Shown here one piece after another: positions 9,393 through 18,867 of a stretch of 64,000 bases of DNA. The translations under genes were made by a program, and so were the position numbers. Source of the stretch: Bacteroidota bacterium (GTDB lineage: Bacteria > Bacteroidota > Ignavibacteria > OLB7); NCBI GenBank assembly GCA_018266795.1, contig JAFDZV010000027.1:36569-100568 (forward strand), read 5' to 3'. A model generated the notes under the pieces. That model worked only from the letters and a program-made list of their open reading frames with translations, was not told where the DNA came from and searched no databases. The stretch's first letter is position 1. Each line of letters begins with the position of its first letter.

Positions 9393-10235
9393 TTATTCCG
9401 GCCTCTCGGAGTCGTAGATATTGCGGATCCACTCGACGAACCGGGAGCTTCCCATTTCCTCGCGGCGTGCGATGATGGTTGTTGCATCGGTGCCGATGGG
9501 GATGCGCATGAACGGCGCAGTTCGCTCAACGGCGCCGACGATCGTGTCGATCACCTCCGCCGGATCCTGCCGGCGCGGGAAGATGGCTGCCGCAGCATTC
9601 GCTACCCATCGTGCCCGGAGCTCAGCGTACGGCGAGCCCGGGAGCCGCTCGGCTTCGGACTGCCGGGCGGAGCGGCTGGCGAAGTCGGTTTCGTAGGCGC
9701 CCGGCTCGATCACGATCACCCGGATGCCGAAGCTCATGGTTTCGATGTGAAGTGCCTCGCTCAATGCCTCAACGGCCCACTTCGTGGACTGGTAGTAGCC
9801 GCCGCGGGGAGTGGCGATGCGTCCGCCGATGCTGGAGAGGTTGATGATGGTTCCGTGGCGCTGTGTGCGCATATGCGGAAGCACTGCCTTCGTGGCGGCG
9901 ATCAGCCCGAAGACATTTGTCTCGTACATTGCCCGGATCTCATCCAGGCTCCCCTCCTCCTGCGTGGCGAAATAGCCGTAGCCGGCATTGTTTACGAGAA
10001 TGTCGATTCGGCCGAACTTCCCGATGGTCTCGTTTACGGCATGCGTGATCTGCTCCGGCCGGCAGACGTCGAGCGGGAGGCGAAGAATCCGCCGTTCGTC
10101 GTTTCGCCCGAGGTCGTACAACGATTGAACGGAGCGGGCGGTGGCAACCACGGAATCCCCCAGCGTGAGGGCGCGTTCGGCAAGCATCCGGCCGAAGCCG
10201 GAGGAACAGCCGGTAATCATCCAGACACGGTTCAC
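9393..10235 (-). CDS. Short-chain dehydrogenase/reductase (SDR)
   Basis: A 280-residue classical SDR that oxidises or reduces an unknown alcohol or carbonyl with NAD(P). The cofactor motif TGCSSGFG is at residues 8-15, NNAG at 82-85, the catalytic Ser in NLSS at 134-135 and YxxxK at Y148/K152. The GTG start at 10235 is preferred over the upstream ATG at 10364 because GGAGAG lies about 6 bp before it, and because SDRs start just before the Rossmann glycine motif; the longer frame adds 43 residues with no match to the fold. It is divergent from the metallopeptidase gene at 10444 and convergent with the outer-membrane gene ending at 9323. Confidence 0.92.
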   Translation of the reverse strand: MNRVWMITGCSSGFGRMLAERALTLGDSVVATARSVQSLYDLGRNDERRILRLPLDVCRPEQITHAVNETIGKFGRIDILVNNAGYGYFATQEEGSLDEIRAMYETNVFGLIAATKAVLPHMRTQRHGTIINLSSIGGRIATPRGGYYQSTKWAVEALSEALHIETMSFGIRVIVIEPGAYETDFASRSARQSEAERLPGSPYAELRARWVANAAAAIFPRRQDPAEVIDTIVGAVERTAPFMRIPIGTDATTIIARREEMGSSRFVEWIRNIYDSERPE

Positions 10236-10443
10236 AGGTTCTCTCCGTCTGATACGATATCTTTGCGGGAACGTCAGTTGAGGAACGTTCTCAATGTCAA
10301 TATAACAGGCCGCGCGTGGTGGCCTATCGGAATCCCACTTGCCGATTTCAGCGCGTGACATCACGCCTGAACGCTGTGTCGTCAGAGATAGCAGCCTTCA
10401 TGCCCACGGCTCACGCAGTACCTGTGATACTATCAGTGCATGT

Positions 10444-13400
10444 ATGAATCGCCCAACTCGTAGCGTTTGGTGCAGGCCTCGTACCCCGGTGGCCGTTTGG
10501 TGTATGGCGTTCCTGTTCTGGTGCGTGGCCACGCCGCGGCTCGACGCGCAGTACTTCGGCCGGAACAAGGTGCACTACGAGGATTTCGACTTCCGGGTGA
10601 TGCAGACCGAGCATTTCGATGTTCACTACTATCCGGAGGAGACGCTGGCCGCAAGCGACGGCGCGCGTATGGCGGAACGATGGTATTCACGGCTCTCCAA
10701 TCTCTTCGGCCACGAGTTCATCAGCCGCAAGCCGTTGATCCTGTATGCGAACCAGGGGGACTTCCAGCAGACGAATGTTGTGGATGAGTTGATCGAGGAG
10801 GGAACCGGTGGCTTCACCGAACCCCTGCAGGATCGGGTGGTTCTTCCTCTTACCGGATCGTATGCATACAACGATCACGTGATCGGCCACGAGCTGGTGC
10901 ACGAGTTCCAGTACGATATCGTGCAGCGGAACATGGGACGCGAGGGGCTTCAGCGCATGGAGCAGCTCCCGCTCTGGTTCATCGAAGGAATGGCGGAGTA
11001 TCTCTCGCTCGGCCGTGTGGATCCGAACACGGCGATGTGGATGCGCGACGCCGTGCTCCAGGACAAGGTGCCCACCATCTACGATGTGAGCCGCAACCCC
11101 AGCTACTTTCCGTATCGCTACGGGCAGGCGATCTGGGCCTATATTGCCGGGCGCTGGGGCGATGACATCATCCCGCGACTGTACGCATCGGCTCTCGTGG
11201 TGGGATGGGAGCCGGCCATCAAGCGCCAGCTCGGCATGGATGAGGAGGATCTTTCGAAGGACTGGATTGCCTCGCTGAAGGCAACGTACGGGCCGCAGAT
11301 TGCCGCCCGCACGAAGCCCTCCGATATCGGCACGCGTCTCCTGAAGGATGATGGTGATGCCCGTACGATGAACGTCTCCCCGGCGGTGAGCCCCGATGGC
11401 CGCTACGTGGCCTTTCTCTCCTCACGATCCCTCTTCACGATCGATCTCTATCTGGCCGACGCGCAGACCGGTGCAATCATCACCCGTCTGCTGAATGCCG
11501 ATGCCGCGCCGCACATGGACGCTCTCCGTTTCATCAACAGCGCCGGATCGTTCTCGCCGGATGGGAAGAAGTTTGCCACGATCACCTATGCGCAGGGGGA
11601 TGACGAGATCTCCATTCTCGACGTGGCTTCGCGCGATGTGGAACGAAGCATCAAGATCAAGGATGTCGGCGAGTTGTCGAACCCCTCGTGGTCGCCGGAC
11701 GGCAGGCAGATCGTCTTCTCGGGCTCGCGCGGCGGCATCAGCGATCTCTACACCATCGAGCTCGCGAATCGCCAGGTGCACCGTCTTACCGACGACCGCT
11801 ATGCGGACATGCAGCCGAGCTGGTCACCGGACGGCAAGACGATCGCCTTCTCCACCGATCGCGGGAGCGAGACCGATTTCACCCGGCTGACGTATTCGGA
11901 GATGCGCCTTGCGCTCTACGACCTTGCCACCGGCACGATCACGGTGCTTCCCCGGTTCGCCACCGGAAAGAATATCAATCCGCAATACTCCGCCGATGGA
12001 GGAAGCCTCTACTTCGTTGCGGACCGCGACGGCATCAGCAATCTCTATCTCTACGATCTGGCCGGCGGCGACGTGCGGCAGCTGACCAACATCGCCACCG
12101 GCGTTAGCGGCATCACCGGCGGGTCGCCCGCCATATCGGTGGCGCGTACCAGCGGGCGTGTGATGTTCTCGGCGTTCGAGCACGGGAGTTACGTGATCTA
12201 CTGGCGCGAGGCTCCGGGCGTGAGTTCCGCCGCCGCCGCGGGAGGCGCACCTGCTGCTGCGCCGCTTGCGGCTGGTGATTCCACCGATCGTTCAAGCGGC
12301 GTGCTCCCGCCCGCAACGGTTGCGCACGGCGATTCCAGCGTGAGCCGATACCTGCACGATGCGGTGACAGGCCGCCCGCAGGACACGACGTTCCCCTCGC
12401 AGGAGTACAGTCCGACGCTTCATCTCTCCTACCTCGGCACGCCGGTATTCGGCGCCTCCATCTCGAGCTTCGGCACCTATTTCGTTGGCGGCATCTCCGC
12501 ATACTTCAGCGACATGCTTGGCTACAATCAGCTTGCGGCCACGCTCCAGTTCAACGGAACGTTCGAGGATGCAGGCGGCATCGTACAGTACATGTACACC
12601 AAGAACCGATGGAACTGGGGCGTTACCGCGGCCCACATTCCAAACGTGCTCTACGGCCAGTACACCAGCACCACGACCTACGAGCCGCCGGGCGGCCAGC
12701 CGATTCCAGCTGTTGTGTACGAGCAGCTGAAGCAGTCCATTCTCGAGGACGACATCAGCCTGCTCGGCGCCTATCCGTTCTCCACCACGCGCCGGTTCGA
12801 GATGAGCGTTGGCTATACGCACGTTGGATACAGCCTCGACTCCCACAGCCAGCTGATTGCCGACGGGCAGATCGTGCGCGAAGTGGACACGAGCTATCCC
12901 GCGCCGCCGTCGCTGAATCTGTTGCAGACATCGATGGCATTCGTTGGTGACAACTCCTACTTCGGCTATACCTCGCCCGTTGCCGGCGAGCGGTTCAGAG
13001 GGGAGATCGGCGGCACGGCCGGCTCGCTCAAGTTCGCCACGCTTCTTCTGGACTACCGGAAATACTTCTTCGCCCGTCCGGTGACATTCGCCGTGCGCGG
13101 CTATCACTACGGCCGCTACGGCGGCGATGCGGAGAACCCGCAACTCAACCCGCTGTTCCTCGGCTATCCCACGAACGTTCGCGGCTACGAGTCCTCCTCG
13201 TTTACCGATGCCGATTGCAGCGGTGGCCCCGGCTGCCCGGAATACGACCGGCTGATCGGCAGCCGCATCGCGCTCGCCAGCGCGGAGGTGCGCGTGCCGC
13301 TGTTCGGCACCACCGGGTTCGGGCTCATCAACTTCCCGTTCCTTCCGGTGGACCTGGCGGCGTTTGCCGATGGCGGCGTTGCATGGTCTGCAGGGGATGG

Positions 13401-13575
13401 CGCCAAGCTGGAGTTCGTGCGGCAGTCCACCGATCGCATCCCGGTGTTCAGCACCGGTTTCTCGGCTCGTGTGAATCTGTTCGGATATGCAGTGGTGGAG
13501 TTCTACTACGCCTATCCGTTCCAGCGGCCGAATGCGGGTTGGCAGTTCGGGTGGCAGATATCACCCGGCTGGTAA
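10444..13575 (+). CDS. Metallopeptidase MA-like / TolB-type beta-propeller / beta-barrel protein
   Basis: A 1043-residue exported protein with three parts. After a signal peptide (to about residue 36) comes a gluzincin-type peptidase domain with HELVHE at residues 149-154 and a second conserved Glu in WFIEGMAEYLS, which together would bind zinc. Residues ~300-590 hold PD40/TolB-type propeller blades (repeated SPDGRYVAF, SWSPDGRQIVF, SWSPDGKTIAF). The C-terminal ~350 residues look like an outer-membrane beta-barrel of the BamA/surface-antigen type (alternating aromatic strands, NVRGYESSSF, final QFGWQISPGW). Proteins of this build occur in Ignavibacteria-like and related genomes. The ATG at 10444 is chosen because the signal peptide begins there. 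The substrate is unknown. Confidence 0.85.
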   Translation: MNRPTRSVWCRPRTPVAVWCMAFLFWCVATPRLDAQYFGRNKVHYEDFDFRVMQTEHFDVHYYPEETLAASDGARMAERWYSRLSNLFGHEFISRKPLILYANQGDFQQTNVVDELIEEGTGGFTEPLQDRVVLPLTGSYAYNDHVIGHELVHEFQYDIVQRNMGREGLQRMEQLPLWFIEGMAEYLSLGRVDPNTAMWMRDAVLQDKVPTIYDVSRNPSYFPYRYGQAIWAYIAGRWGDDIIPRLYASALVVGWEPAIKRQLGMDEEDLSKDWIASLKATYGPQIAARTKPSDIGTRLLKDDGDARTMNVSPAVSPDGRYVAFLSSRSLFTIDLYLADAQTGAIITRLLNADAAPHMDALRFINSAGSFSPDGKKFATITYAQGDDEISILDVASRDVERSIKIKDVGELSNPSWSPDGRQIVFSGSRGGISDLYTIELANRQVHRLTDDRYADMQPSWSPDGKTIAFSTDRGSETDFTRLTYSEMRLALYDLATGTITVLPRFATGKNINPQYSADGGSLYFVADRDGISNLYLYDLAGGDVRQLTNIATGVSGITGGSPAISVARTSGRVMFSAFEHGSYVIYWREAPGVSSAAAAGGAPAAAPLAAGDSTDRSSGVLPPATVAHGDSSVSRYLHDAVTGRPQDTTFPSQEYSPTLHLSYLGTPVFGASISSFGTYFVGGISAYFSDMLGYNQLAATLQFNGTFEDAGGIVQYMYTKNRWNWGVTAAHIPNVLYGQYTSTTTYEPPGGQPIPAVVYEQLKQSILEDDISLLGAYPFSTTRRFEMSVGYTHVGYSLDSHSQLIADGQIVREVDTSYPAPPSLNLLQTSMAFVGDNSYFGYTSPVAGERFRGEIGGTAGSLKFATLLLDYRKYFFARPVTFAVRGYHYGRYGGDAENPQLNPLFLGYPTNVRGYESSSFTDADCSGGPGCPEYDRLIGSRIALASAEVRVPLFGTTGFGLINFPFLPVDLAAFADGGVAWSAGDGAKLEFVRQSTDRIPVFSTGFSARVNLFGYAVVEFYYAYPFQRPNAGWQFGWQISPGW

Positions 13576-13636
13576 CCCACGGCAGGCGGTTGTGCGCTCA
13601 CTGCCTGCAGCGGGCCATCTGCCGGCGATCACGAAG

Positions 13637-14590
13637 TCATTGCCGCTCGGTGCTCCACGGCACCACGGTGCCCCGCTTCATGCTCCTCATCTCCGCGGGA
13701 ACGCTTGCAACGATGGTCGCGCGAAGCGCCTCCACGAGGCGCTTCTTCACATAGTGACGGTGCAGTATCAGGGATATCTCGCGTACCGGCCGGGCGCGAC
13801 GGAATCGCCGGACGTTCTTCTGCTGCTGTGATGACAGGTCCAGCACGGCCAGCTCCGGCAGCAGCGTGTATCCGTGTTCCATCTCCACCATCTTCCGAAT
13901 CGTTTCCAGACTTGCGCTCTGGAATCGGAGCGGCGCCGGCCCGTGCGCCCGATCCATCCGGTCACCGCAGAGCGTCTCGATCTGATCGCGGAAGCAATGC
14001 CCGTCCTGCAGAAGCCACATGTCGGTGGTGTCCAGCTTCGACAACTCCACATCGCGCAGCCTGCACAGCGAGTGTTGCGAGGAGAGGTAGAGCAGGAACT
14101 CCTCTCGAAACATCGGCAGGGCCGTGAAAGGACCCATCTCCTCCGGCGCCACCATGATTCCCACGTCCAGCTCGTCGTTCCGAAGCTGATCCAGAATCGA
14201 TTGCGACGTCTGTTCCTGAACAACAAGCTCCACGCGCGGGTAGTGCTCGATGAACCCGCCGGCGAAGCGCGGCAGAAGATAGGGGCTGAGTGTGGGGATG
14301 ATGCCAACGCGCAGTTCGCCGCTCATCTCCTGGCGATGTTCGTCGATCACCTCCGCCATTCTCTTCGCCTCGCGAATGATGGCCCGCGCCTGCTGAACGA
14401 TCTGCCTGCCGATATCGGTTGTGAGCACCGGTTTGCGATTTCGATCGAACAGAACAACACCGAGCTTCTCCTCGAGCTTCCTGATCTGGATGCTGAGCGT
14501 AGGCTGCGTCACGAAGCAATGGCCGGCTGCCTCGGCGAAGCTGCTGTATCGGTCCACCGCCACTACATATTCGAGTTGAGTGATTGTCAT
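13637..14590 (-). CDS. oxyR: OxyR-type LysR regulator, peroxide sensor
   Basis: A 317-residue LysR-family regulator. The N-terminal winged helix-turn-helix spans residues ~1-60 (QLEYVVAVDRYSSFAEAA...TQPTLSIQIRKLEEKLG). The effector domain has the peroxide-sensing pair at C199 (DGHCFRDQ) and C208 (ETLCGD), in exactly the positions known for E. coli OxyR, so disulphide switching is expected. The ATG at 14590 is preferred to the frame opening at 14755, whose extra 55 residues do not fit the family. It is divergent from the catalase gene, with a candidate operator in the shared region, as expected for an activator of peroxide defence. Confidence 0.93.
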   Translation of the reverse strand: MTITQLEYVVAVDRYSSFAEAAGHCFVTQPTLSIQIRKLEEKLGVVLFDRNRKPVLTTDIGRQIVQQARAIIREAKRMAEVIDEHRQEMSGELRVGIIPTLSPYLLPRFAGGFIEHYPRVELVVQEQTSQSILDQLRNDELDVGIMVAPEEMGPFTALPMFREEFLLYLSSQHSLCRLRDVELSKLDTTDMWLLQDGHCFRDQIETLCGDRMDRAHGPAPLRFQSASLETIRKMVEMEHGYTLLPELAVLDLSSQQQKNVRRFRRARPVREISLILHRHYVKKRLVEALRATIVASVPAEMRSMKRGTVVPWSTERQ

Positions 14591-14659
14591 CGCGTTCCTT
14601 CCGCCGAGGGTCTGCACGCGCACTGTTGGCGTATCCGCCGTTCGGCTGAAAACGCTAAT

Positions 14660-14695
14660 ATAGAATTCCTCTATTGAATCATAGAAACAATAAAC
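14660..14695. promoter_or_regulatory. Candidate OxyR operator between oxyR and katA
   Basis: ATAG-N7-CTAT at 14660-14674 (inverted repeat ATAGA...TCTAT) is followed at 14681 by a second ATAG-N7 half-site with a degenerate right end (AAAC). The known OxyR consensus is two ATAG-N7-CTAT units 22 bp apart; here the period is 21 bp. The site lies about 70 bp from the oxyR start and about 82 bp from the katA start. Confidence 0.5.
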
Positions 14696-14776
14696 TTTCG
14701 ATATGAACCACGGAACGGTAACATGCGCCGTGCAATGGAACCGAACGAACAACATTCATCATTGCGGGAGCTGACC

Positions 14777-16258
14777 ATGGAACGCAGGACAATGACAACG
14801 GCCGAGGGAAGACCGGTAGCAAACGCCGAGGATTCCGTAACGGCGGGGCCGCGCGGCCCTGTTCTGATGCAGGATTATCTGCTGGCGGAGAAGATGGCGC
14901 ATTTCAATCGCGAGCGTATCCCCGAGCGTGTGGTGCATGCAAAGGGATCGGGAGCGTACGGCACGTTCACCGTGACGAACGACATAACCCGCTATACGAA
15001 GGCGAGGATCTTCGCGAACGTGGGGAACCGGTGCCGTGCGTTCGTGCGCTTCTCAACGGTGGGTGGAGAGCAGGGGTCGGCCGATACCGAACGCGACCCG
15101 CGCGGCTTTGCCGTCAGGCTCTACACGGAGGTGGGCAACTGGGATATCGTTGGCAACAACACGCCGGTGTTCTTCATCCGTGATCCGATGAAGTTCAGCG
15201 ACTTCATCCACACACAGAAGCGCGATCCGCGCACGCACTGCAAAAGCCCCGCGATGATGTGGGACTTCTGGTCGCTCAATCCGGAAAGCCTGCATCAGGT
15301 CACGATCCTGTTCAGCAGTCGCGGCACGCCGTACGGTTACAGGCATATGGACGGCTTCGGAAGCCATACGTTTTCGTTCATCAATGCCGAAGGCACGCGT
15401 GTCTGGACGAAGTTCCATTTCAAGACGGAGCAGCGGATCCGGAACTTCACTGCCCCGGATGCCGAGGCGATGAAGGGACACGATCCGGACTTTGCGCAGC
15501 GCGAACTGGTGGATGCGATCGACCGCGGCGAATATCCCCGCTGGCTGTTCAAGGTGCAGATCATGACCGAGAGCCAGGCGGAGGACTTTCCGTTCAATCC
15601 CTTCGACGTTACCAAGGTGTGGCCGCACGCGGACTTCCCGCTGATCGACGTCGGGGTACTGGAGTTGAACGAGATACCGGAGAACTATTTCGCGCATGTG
15701 GAACAGGCGGCGTTTGCGCCGGCGAACCTGGTTGACGGAGTGGGCTTTTCGCCGGACAAGATGTTGCAGGGGCGCATCCTGTCGTATCCGGATGCCCACC
15801 GATATCGTCTCGGTGTGAACTACGTTCATCTTCCGGTGAACCGTTGCCCGTATGGCGCCAACACGTATCACCGTGACGGAGCCATGCAGTTCACCGAAAA
15901 CGGCGGCGGCTCCGCCAACTACTATCCGAACAGCTTCAACGGCCCCGGGACCGACGCGGCGTATGCCGAGCCGGCCTTTCCGTTGAGCGGGGAGCCTGGC
16001 GATCGCTACGATCGAAATGCCGGGAACGACGATTACACGCAGCCGGGCAACCTGTATAGATTGATGTCCCCCGAGGAGCGTGCGGCGCTGGTGCAGAACA
16101 TAGCCGGCAGCATGAGCGGCATCGCCGGCGAGAAGCGGGAGGAGATCATCAATCGCCAGCTCTGCCACTTCTTCCGCGCCGATCCCGAGTACGGCACGGG
16201 AGTGGCGCAGGCGCTGGGTATGAATGTCGAAGATCCGACCGCGCACTTTGCCGGATAA
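14777..16258 (+). CDS. katA: Monofunctional haem catalase
   Basis: A 493-residue small-subunit catalase that converts hydrogen peroxide to water and oxygen. The distal catalytic His is H54 (RVVHAKGSGAYG), the catalytic Asn lies in VGNNTPVFFIRD, and the proximal haem Tyr is Y337 in RILSYPDAHRYRLG. The ATG at 14777 follows GCGGGAG by 6 bp, a strong ribosome binding site, so it is preferred to the in-frame ATG at 14723. The length is normal for clade 3 catalases. It is divergent from oxyR and ends at a strong terminator (16301). Confidence 0.96.
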   Translation: MERRTMTTAEGRPVANAEDSVTAGPRGPVLMQDYLLAEKMAHFNRERIPERVVHAKGSGAYGTFTVTNDITRYTKARIFANVGNRCRAFVRFSTVGGEQGSADTERDPRGFAVRLYTEVGNWDIVGNNTPVFFIRDPMKFSDFIHTQKRDPRTHCKSPAMMWDFWSLNPESLHQVTILFSSRGTPYGYRHMDGFGSHTFSFINAEGTRVWTKFHFKTEQRIRNFTAPDAEAMKGHDPDFAQRELVDAIDRGEYPRWLFKVQIMTESQAEDFPFNPFDVTKVWPHADFPLIDVGVLELNEIPENYFAHVEQAAFAPANLVDGVGFSPDKMLQGRILSYPDAHRYRLGVNYVHLPVNRCPYGANTYHRDGAMQFTENGGGSANYYPNSFNGPGTDAAYAEPAFPLSGEPGDRYDRNAGNDDYTQPGNLYRLMSPEERAALVQNIAGSMSGIAGEKREEIINRQLCHFFRADPEYGTGVAQALGMNVEDPTAHFAG

Positions 16259-16300
16259 CCGGACGCACCGAAGCCGGCATTTCAAATGCCGATCGGTTCC

Positions 16301-16339
16301 AATGCCGGGGAATGTTGTTCCCCGGCATTGTGTTTTTTT
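16301..16339 (+). terminator. Rho-independent terminator after katA
   Basis: A perfect 12-bp stem, AATGCCGGGGAA (16301-16312) with TTCCCCGGCATT (16318-16329), 5-base loop TGTTG, then GTG and a run of T (16332-16339). Confidence 0.9.
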
Positions 16340-16350
16340 CGGCAAGCGGC

Positions 16351-16379
16351 TTGTGGTTTACCGTGAACGTATATTTTTG
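16351..16379 (+). promoter_or_regulatory. Candidate Bacteroidota-type promoter
   Basis: TTG (16351-16353), 18-bp spacer, then TATTTTTG (16372-16379), an exact TAnnTTTG -7 box. It sits just after the katA terminator and about 134 bp before the small gene at 16513. Confidence 0.45.
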
Positions 16380-16512
16380 CAGACGGATGCATACACAAGG
16401 GGGGCGGTGATCCCTCGCAAAATCCCGCAACCCCTGATTCGGTAAGGCCATCCAGCCCTCGGATTGCCCGCGTCCGACTGCCACGCTATTGCGAATCACG
16501 GTCCGTTACCCC

Positions 16513-16809
16513 ATGCGCGTTCTCATCATCAGCCACTATCATAACATCATGCACGGCATTCTCATGGCCGCGCGAGAGGCCGGGTACGATGCCATCGGCA
16601 TCATCGAAGGCGAAACAGATCCGGTTCAACTGCTCGCCACATCCAGCTTCCAGGCTGTGGTGGTGGGCAGCCACGTGAGCGCAGCGGAACGTGCACGCAT
16701 CATGGAGGCATGCCGGACGCTGGCTCAGCCGCCGGAAATGCTGGAGGTCGGGGAGTTGGACGAAGTGCTCCCGCGGCTGCTGGATCTGACTGCGCGTAAT
16801 TCCGCCTGA
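16513..16809 (+). CDS. Small protein of unknown function, possible receiver-like fold
   Basis: A 98-residue protein from the ATG at 16513 (an in-frame TTG lies at 16489). The start MRVLIISHYHNIMHGILMAAREAG, the central FQAVVVGSHVS and the alternating strand/helix order suggest a small Rossmann or response-regulator-like fold, but the acidic phosphoacceptor arrangement of receivers is not evident. It has its own candidate promoter after the katA terminator. I do not recognise a family. Confidence 0.6.
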   Translation: MRVLIISHYHNIMHGILMAAREAGYDAIGIIEGETDPVQLLATSSFQAVVVGSHVSAAERARIMEACRTLAQPPEMLEVGELDEVLPRLLDLTARNSA

Positions 16810-16899
16810 CGAAATGCATCCTCGCCCCTCTCCCGAAACGAGCTGCCGGCGGCAACTCGTGTGAAGCATTGGCGTTCATCGAATGATGGAGGTATGTAC

Positions 16900-17700
16900 A
16901 TGCTTCGAACGACAGGCTGTGCATTGTGCATGGTGTGCGCGATCCTGGCCATGGCCTGCGAGTACACGCGGAATTCGCCTGGCCGTTCATCTCCAGGTGC
17001 CTCGCAGCATGCCGGGCGGTTCCACCCGGCGGACGATTCCATTGCGCCGCCTCCTGTCAGCACCGACACTGTACACGCAATCGGCGATCACGTGGCGTTC
17101 GTTGCGAACGACGGATGGTTTCGTTCGGATGCGGAGGTGATCGGCATCGGTCGCGATATGGTGCTGGTTCGCTTCAAGGTTGGCCGCATGAGCCAGGAGC
17201 AATGGTATACGCCGGAGGAAGTCAGGCAGCAGGGAGGGGCGTACTCGTCCGGGATGGAGGTGATTTCAACGAAGAAGCTCCTGTTTCGATTGCAGTATCG
17301 CCGTGCCCGGGGCTCCGAGAGCGAGTGGATTGAACCGGAGCGGATCTACGCGCTTCCACAACGCCGAGCGTATGCGGTGGGCGACTCGGTGTTGATGATG
17401 CATTTCGGCTCGCCGCCGACACCCGTTACCATTACCGCTGTGCCGTCCGTTGCAGGGGGCACCTATTCCGTGCGCGGGAGTGGTGACGATCGCGATACCT
17501 GGGTTCAGGCAGACAAGCTTGCCAGGGCTGTTCGCAACGCATCGCCCGACCTCCTGAAACCCGGGACCGTAGTAGTGCGCGACTTCGAGTACCCGCATAT
17601 CGTGATGGAGATTCGCGGCGACAGCTGTCGTGTACGAAGCGAGTTTGGACCGGATGACGAGTGGGTGCCGATGACGTCGCTGGTTCTCGTGGACTATTGA
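16900..17700 (+). CDS. Putative lipoprotein with Tudor/SH3-like repeats
   Basis: A 266-residue protein. The ATG at 16900 lies 7 bp after GGAGG and begins a short hydrophobic signal ending in LAMAC with C20 as possible lipid-attachment site; the lipobox is not canonical (Ala at -3, Met at -2), so lipidation is uncertain. The mature part contains about three short beta-barrel repeats (IGDHVAFVANDGWFRSDAEVIGIG...MVLVRFKVG; YAVGDSVLMMHFGSPPTPVTITAV; VRDFEYPHIVMEIRGDSCRV) resembling Tudor/agenet-type folds that bind extended ligands. The function is unknown. The next gene starts 37 bp downstream on the same strand. Confidence 0.72.
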   Translation: MLRTTGCALCMVCAILAMACEYTRNSPGRSSPGASQHAGRFHPADDSIAPPPVSTDTVHAIGDHVAFVANDGWFRSDAEVIGIGRDMVLVRFKVGRMSQEQWYTPEEVRQQGGAYSSGMEVISTKKLLFRLQYRRARGSESEWIEPERIYALPQRRAYAVGDSVLMMHFGSPPTPVTITAVPSVAGGTYSVRGSGDDRDTWVQADKLARAVRNASPDLLKPGTVVVRDFEYPHIVMEIRGDSCRVRSEFGPDDEWVPMTSLVLVDY

Positions 17701-17736
17701 TCGGCTTCACGTTGCCACGTCTCGATGGAGAAGGAT

Positions 17737-18699
17737 ATGCTGGATGACCGGCAGCATGCCCTGGTAGCCGATCTGGCCGCGCTTGCCGCGGAACAATGGG
17801 GCCGTGGGGATTGTGCTCTCGAACATATCGCGGATTCCGGCAACTCCGTGTGGAGTGTTGCCGGAGATGGTGACCGGTGGATTCTCCGCCTTACCAATCC
17901 GGACTATCGATCGCTGGAGGAGAACGAGGCGGAACTCGGCTACATTCGCCATCTGGATGCATGCGGCGTTCGGGCTGCGCAGCCGGTTGCCTCTGAGAGC
18001 GGGCGCTGGGTGGAAAGTGTCGCCCGCGACGGTGCAAGGCTGTATGCGTCGTTGTTCACCTATGCACCGGGGGAACTGGTGCTGCGCGATTCGAATCTCT
18101 GGGGAGAGGATTTTCTGCGGGCTTGGGGACGTGCGCTCGGGGCCATGCATGCCGCATCGGTGCGTTTCGGCGGCGCAGCCGGCGGACGCTGGATGTGGGA
18201 CCGCGAAGTGTTCTTTGCAAAGGCTCGAACGTTGATCCCCTCCAGCCAGACCGATGTGCTGGATGAGCTGGAGGAGTTGATGGCGCGGACAGGCGAGCTT
18301 GTACGAACGGCGGACAACTTCGGCATGGTGCATGGCGATGTTGCACCGCAGAACTTCCGCTACGATCCTGCGCTCGGAATAACGATGTTCGACTTCGGCA
18401 ATTGCTGCTATCACTGGTATGCGTCGGACGTCGCGGTTTCGCTCTCCGTGCTTCGCACCGGCCCGCTCGAGGAGCGCAATCGCCATCGTTCGTGGCTGCT
18501 TGCCGGCTATCTCGATGCGCGCCCCGCAGCGGAGCCGGAACTCGAGATGGTTCCGCATTTTCTTCGCCTTCGCATCATGTATGTCTATCTTTCGCGCCTC
18601 TTCAAGTTCGGACCGGCCCCAACGCCGGAGGAACAGCGTGTTCTCGATGCTCTTCGCGGACTGGTGCTGGCGCGTTTCGATTGGGACGCGGAGCCGTGA
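17737..18699 (+). CDS. Aminoglycoside-phosphotransferase-fold kinase
   Basis: A 320-residue kinase of the APH/choline-kinase fold. The Brenner loop HGDVAPQNF begins at H199 with the catalytic Asp two residues on, and the metal-binding DFGNC begins at D219. The N-terminal lobe carries the usual ATP-binding strands (SVWSVAGDGDRWILRLTNP). It is of the general type that includes SrkA stress-response Ser/Thr kinases and homoserine kinase type II; it should not be read as antibiotic resistance. The ATG at 17737 has GGAG 6 bp before it; an in-frame ATG at 17725 is the alternative. It follows the lipoprotein gene closely and may share its transcript. Confidence 0.82.
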   Translation: MLDDRQHALVADLAALAAEQWGRGDCALEHIADSGNSVWSVAGDGDRWILRLTNPDYRSLEENEAELGYIRHLDACGVRAAQPVASESGRWVESVARDGARLYASLFTYAPGELVLRDSNLWGEDFLRAWGRALGAMHAASVRFGGAAGGRWMWDREVFFAKARTLIPSSQTDVLDELEELMARTGELVRTADNFGMVHGDVAPQNFRYDPALGITMFDFGNCCYHWYASDVAVSLSVLRTGPLEERNRHRSWLLAGYLDARPAAEPELEMVPHFLRLRIMYVYLSRLFKFGPAPTPEEQRVLDALRGLVLARFDWDAEP

Positions 18700-18867
18700 C
18701 ATCGGACTGCGATAGATGCATTCATGCTCGACATTGTCGATGCAACGCCGTGGAGCAGAAGCGGTATCGAGTACCGTGAACCGGAACTTGTGCCGCGCCG
18801 GCAGAGGGCCGGCATGGCACGCAGAACATACAGGACGGAATATCTCGCTCATTAATCGGATTCAATC

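Noticed and set aside
17737..18699. Antibiotic-resistance kinase
   Set aside because: Only the shared kinase fold is present; the context is ordinary chromosomal and no resistance-type subfamily motif was seen.
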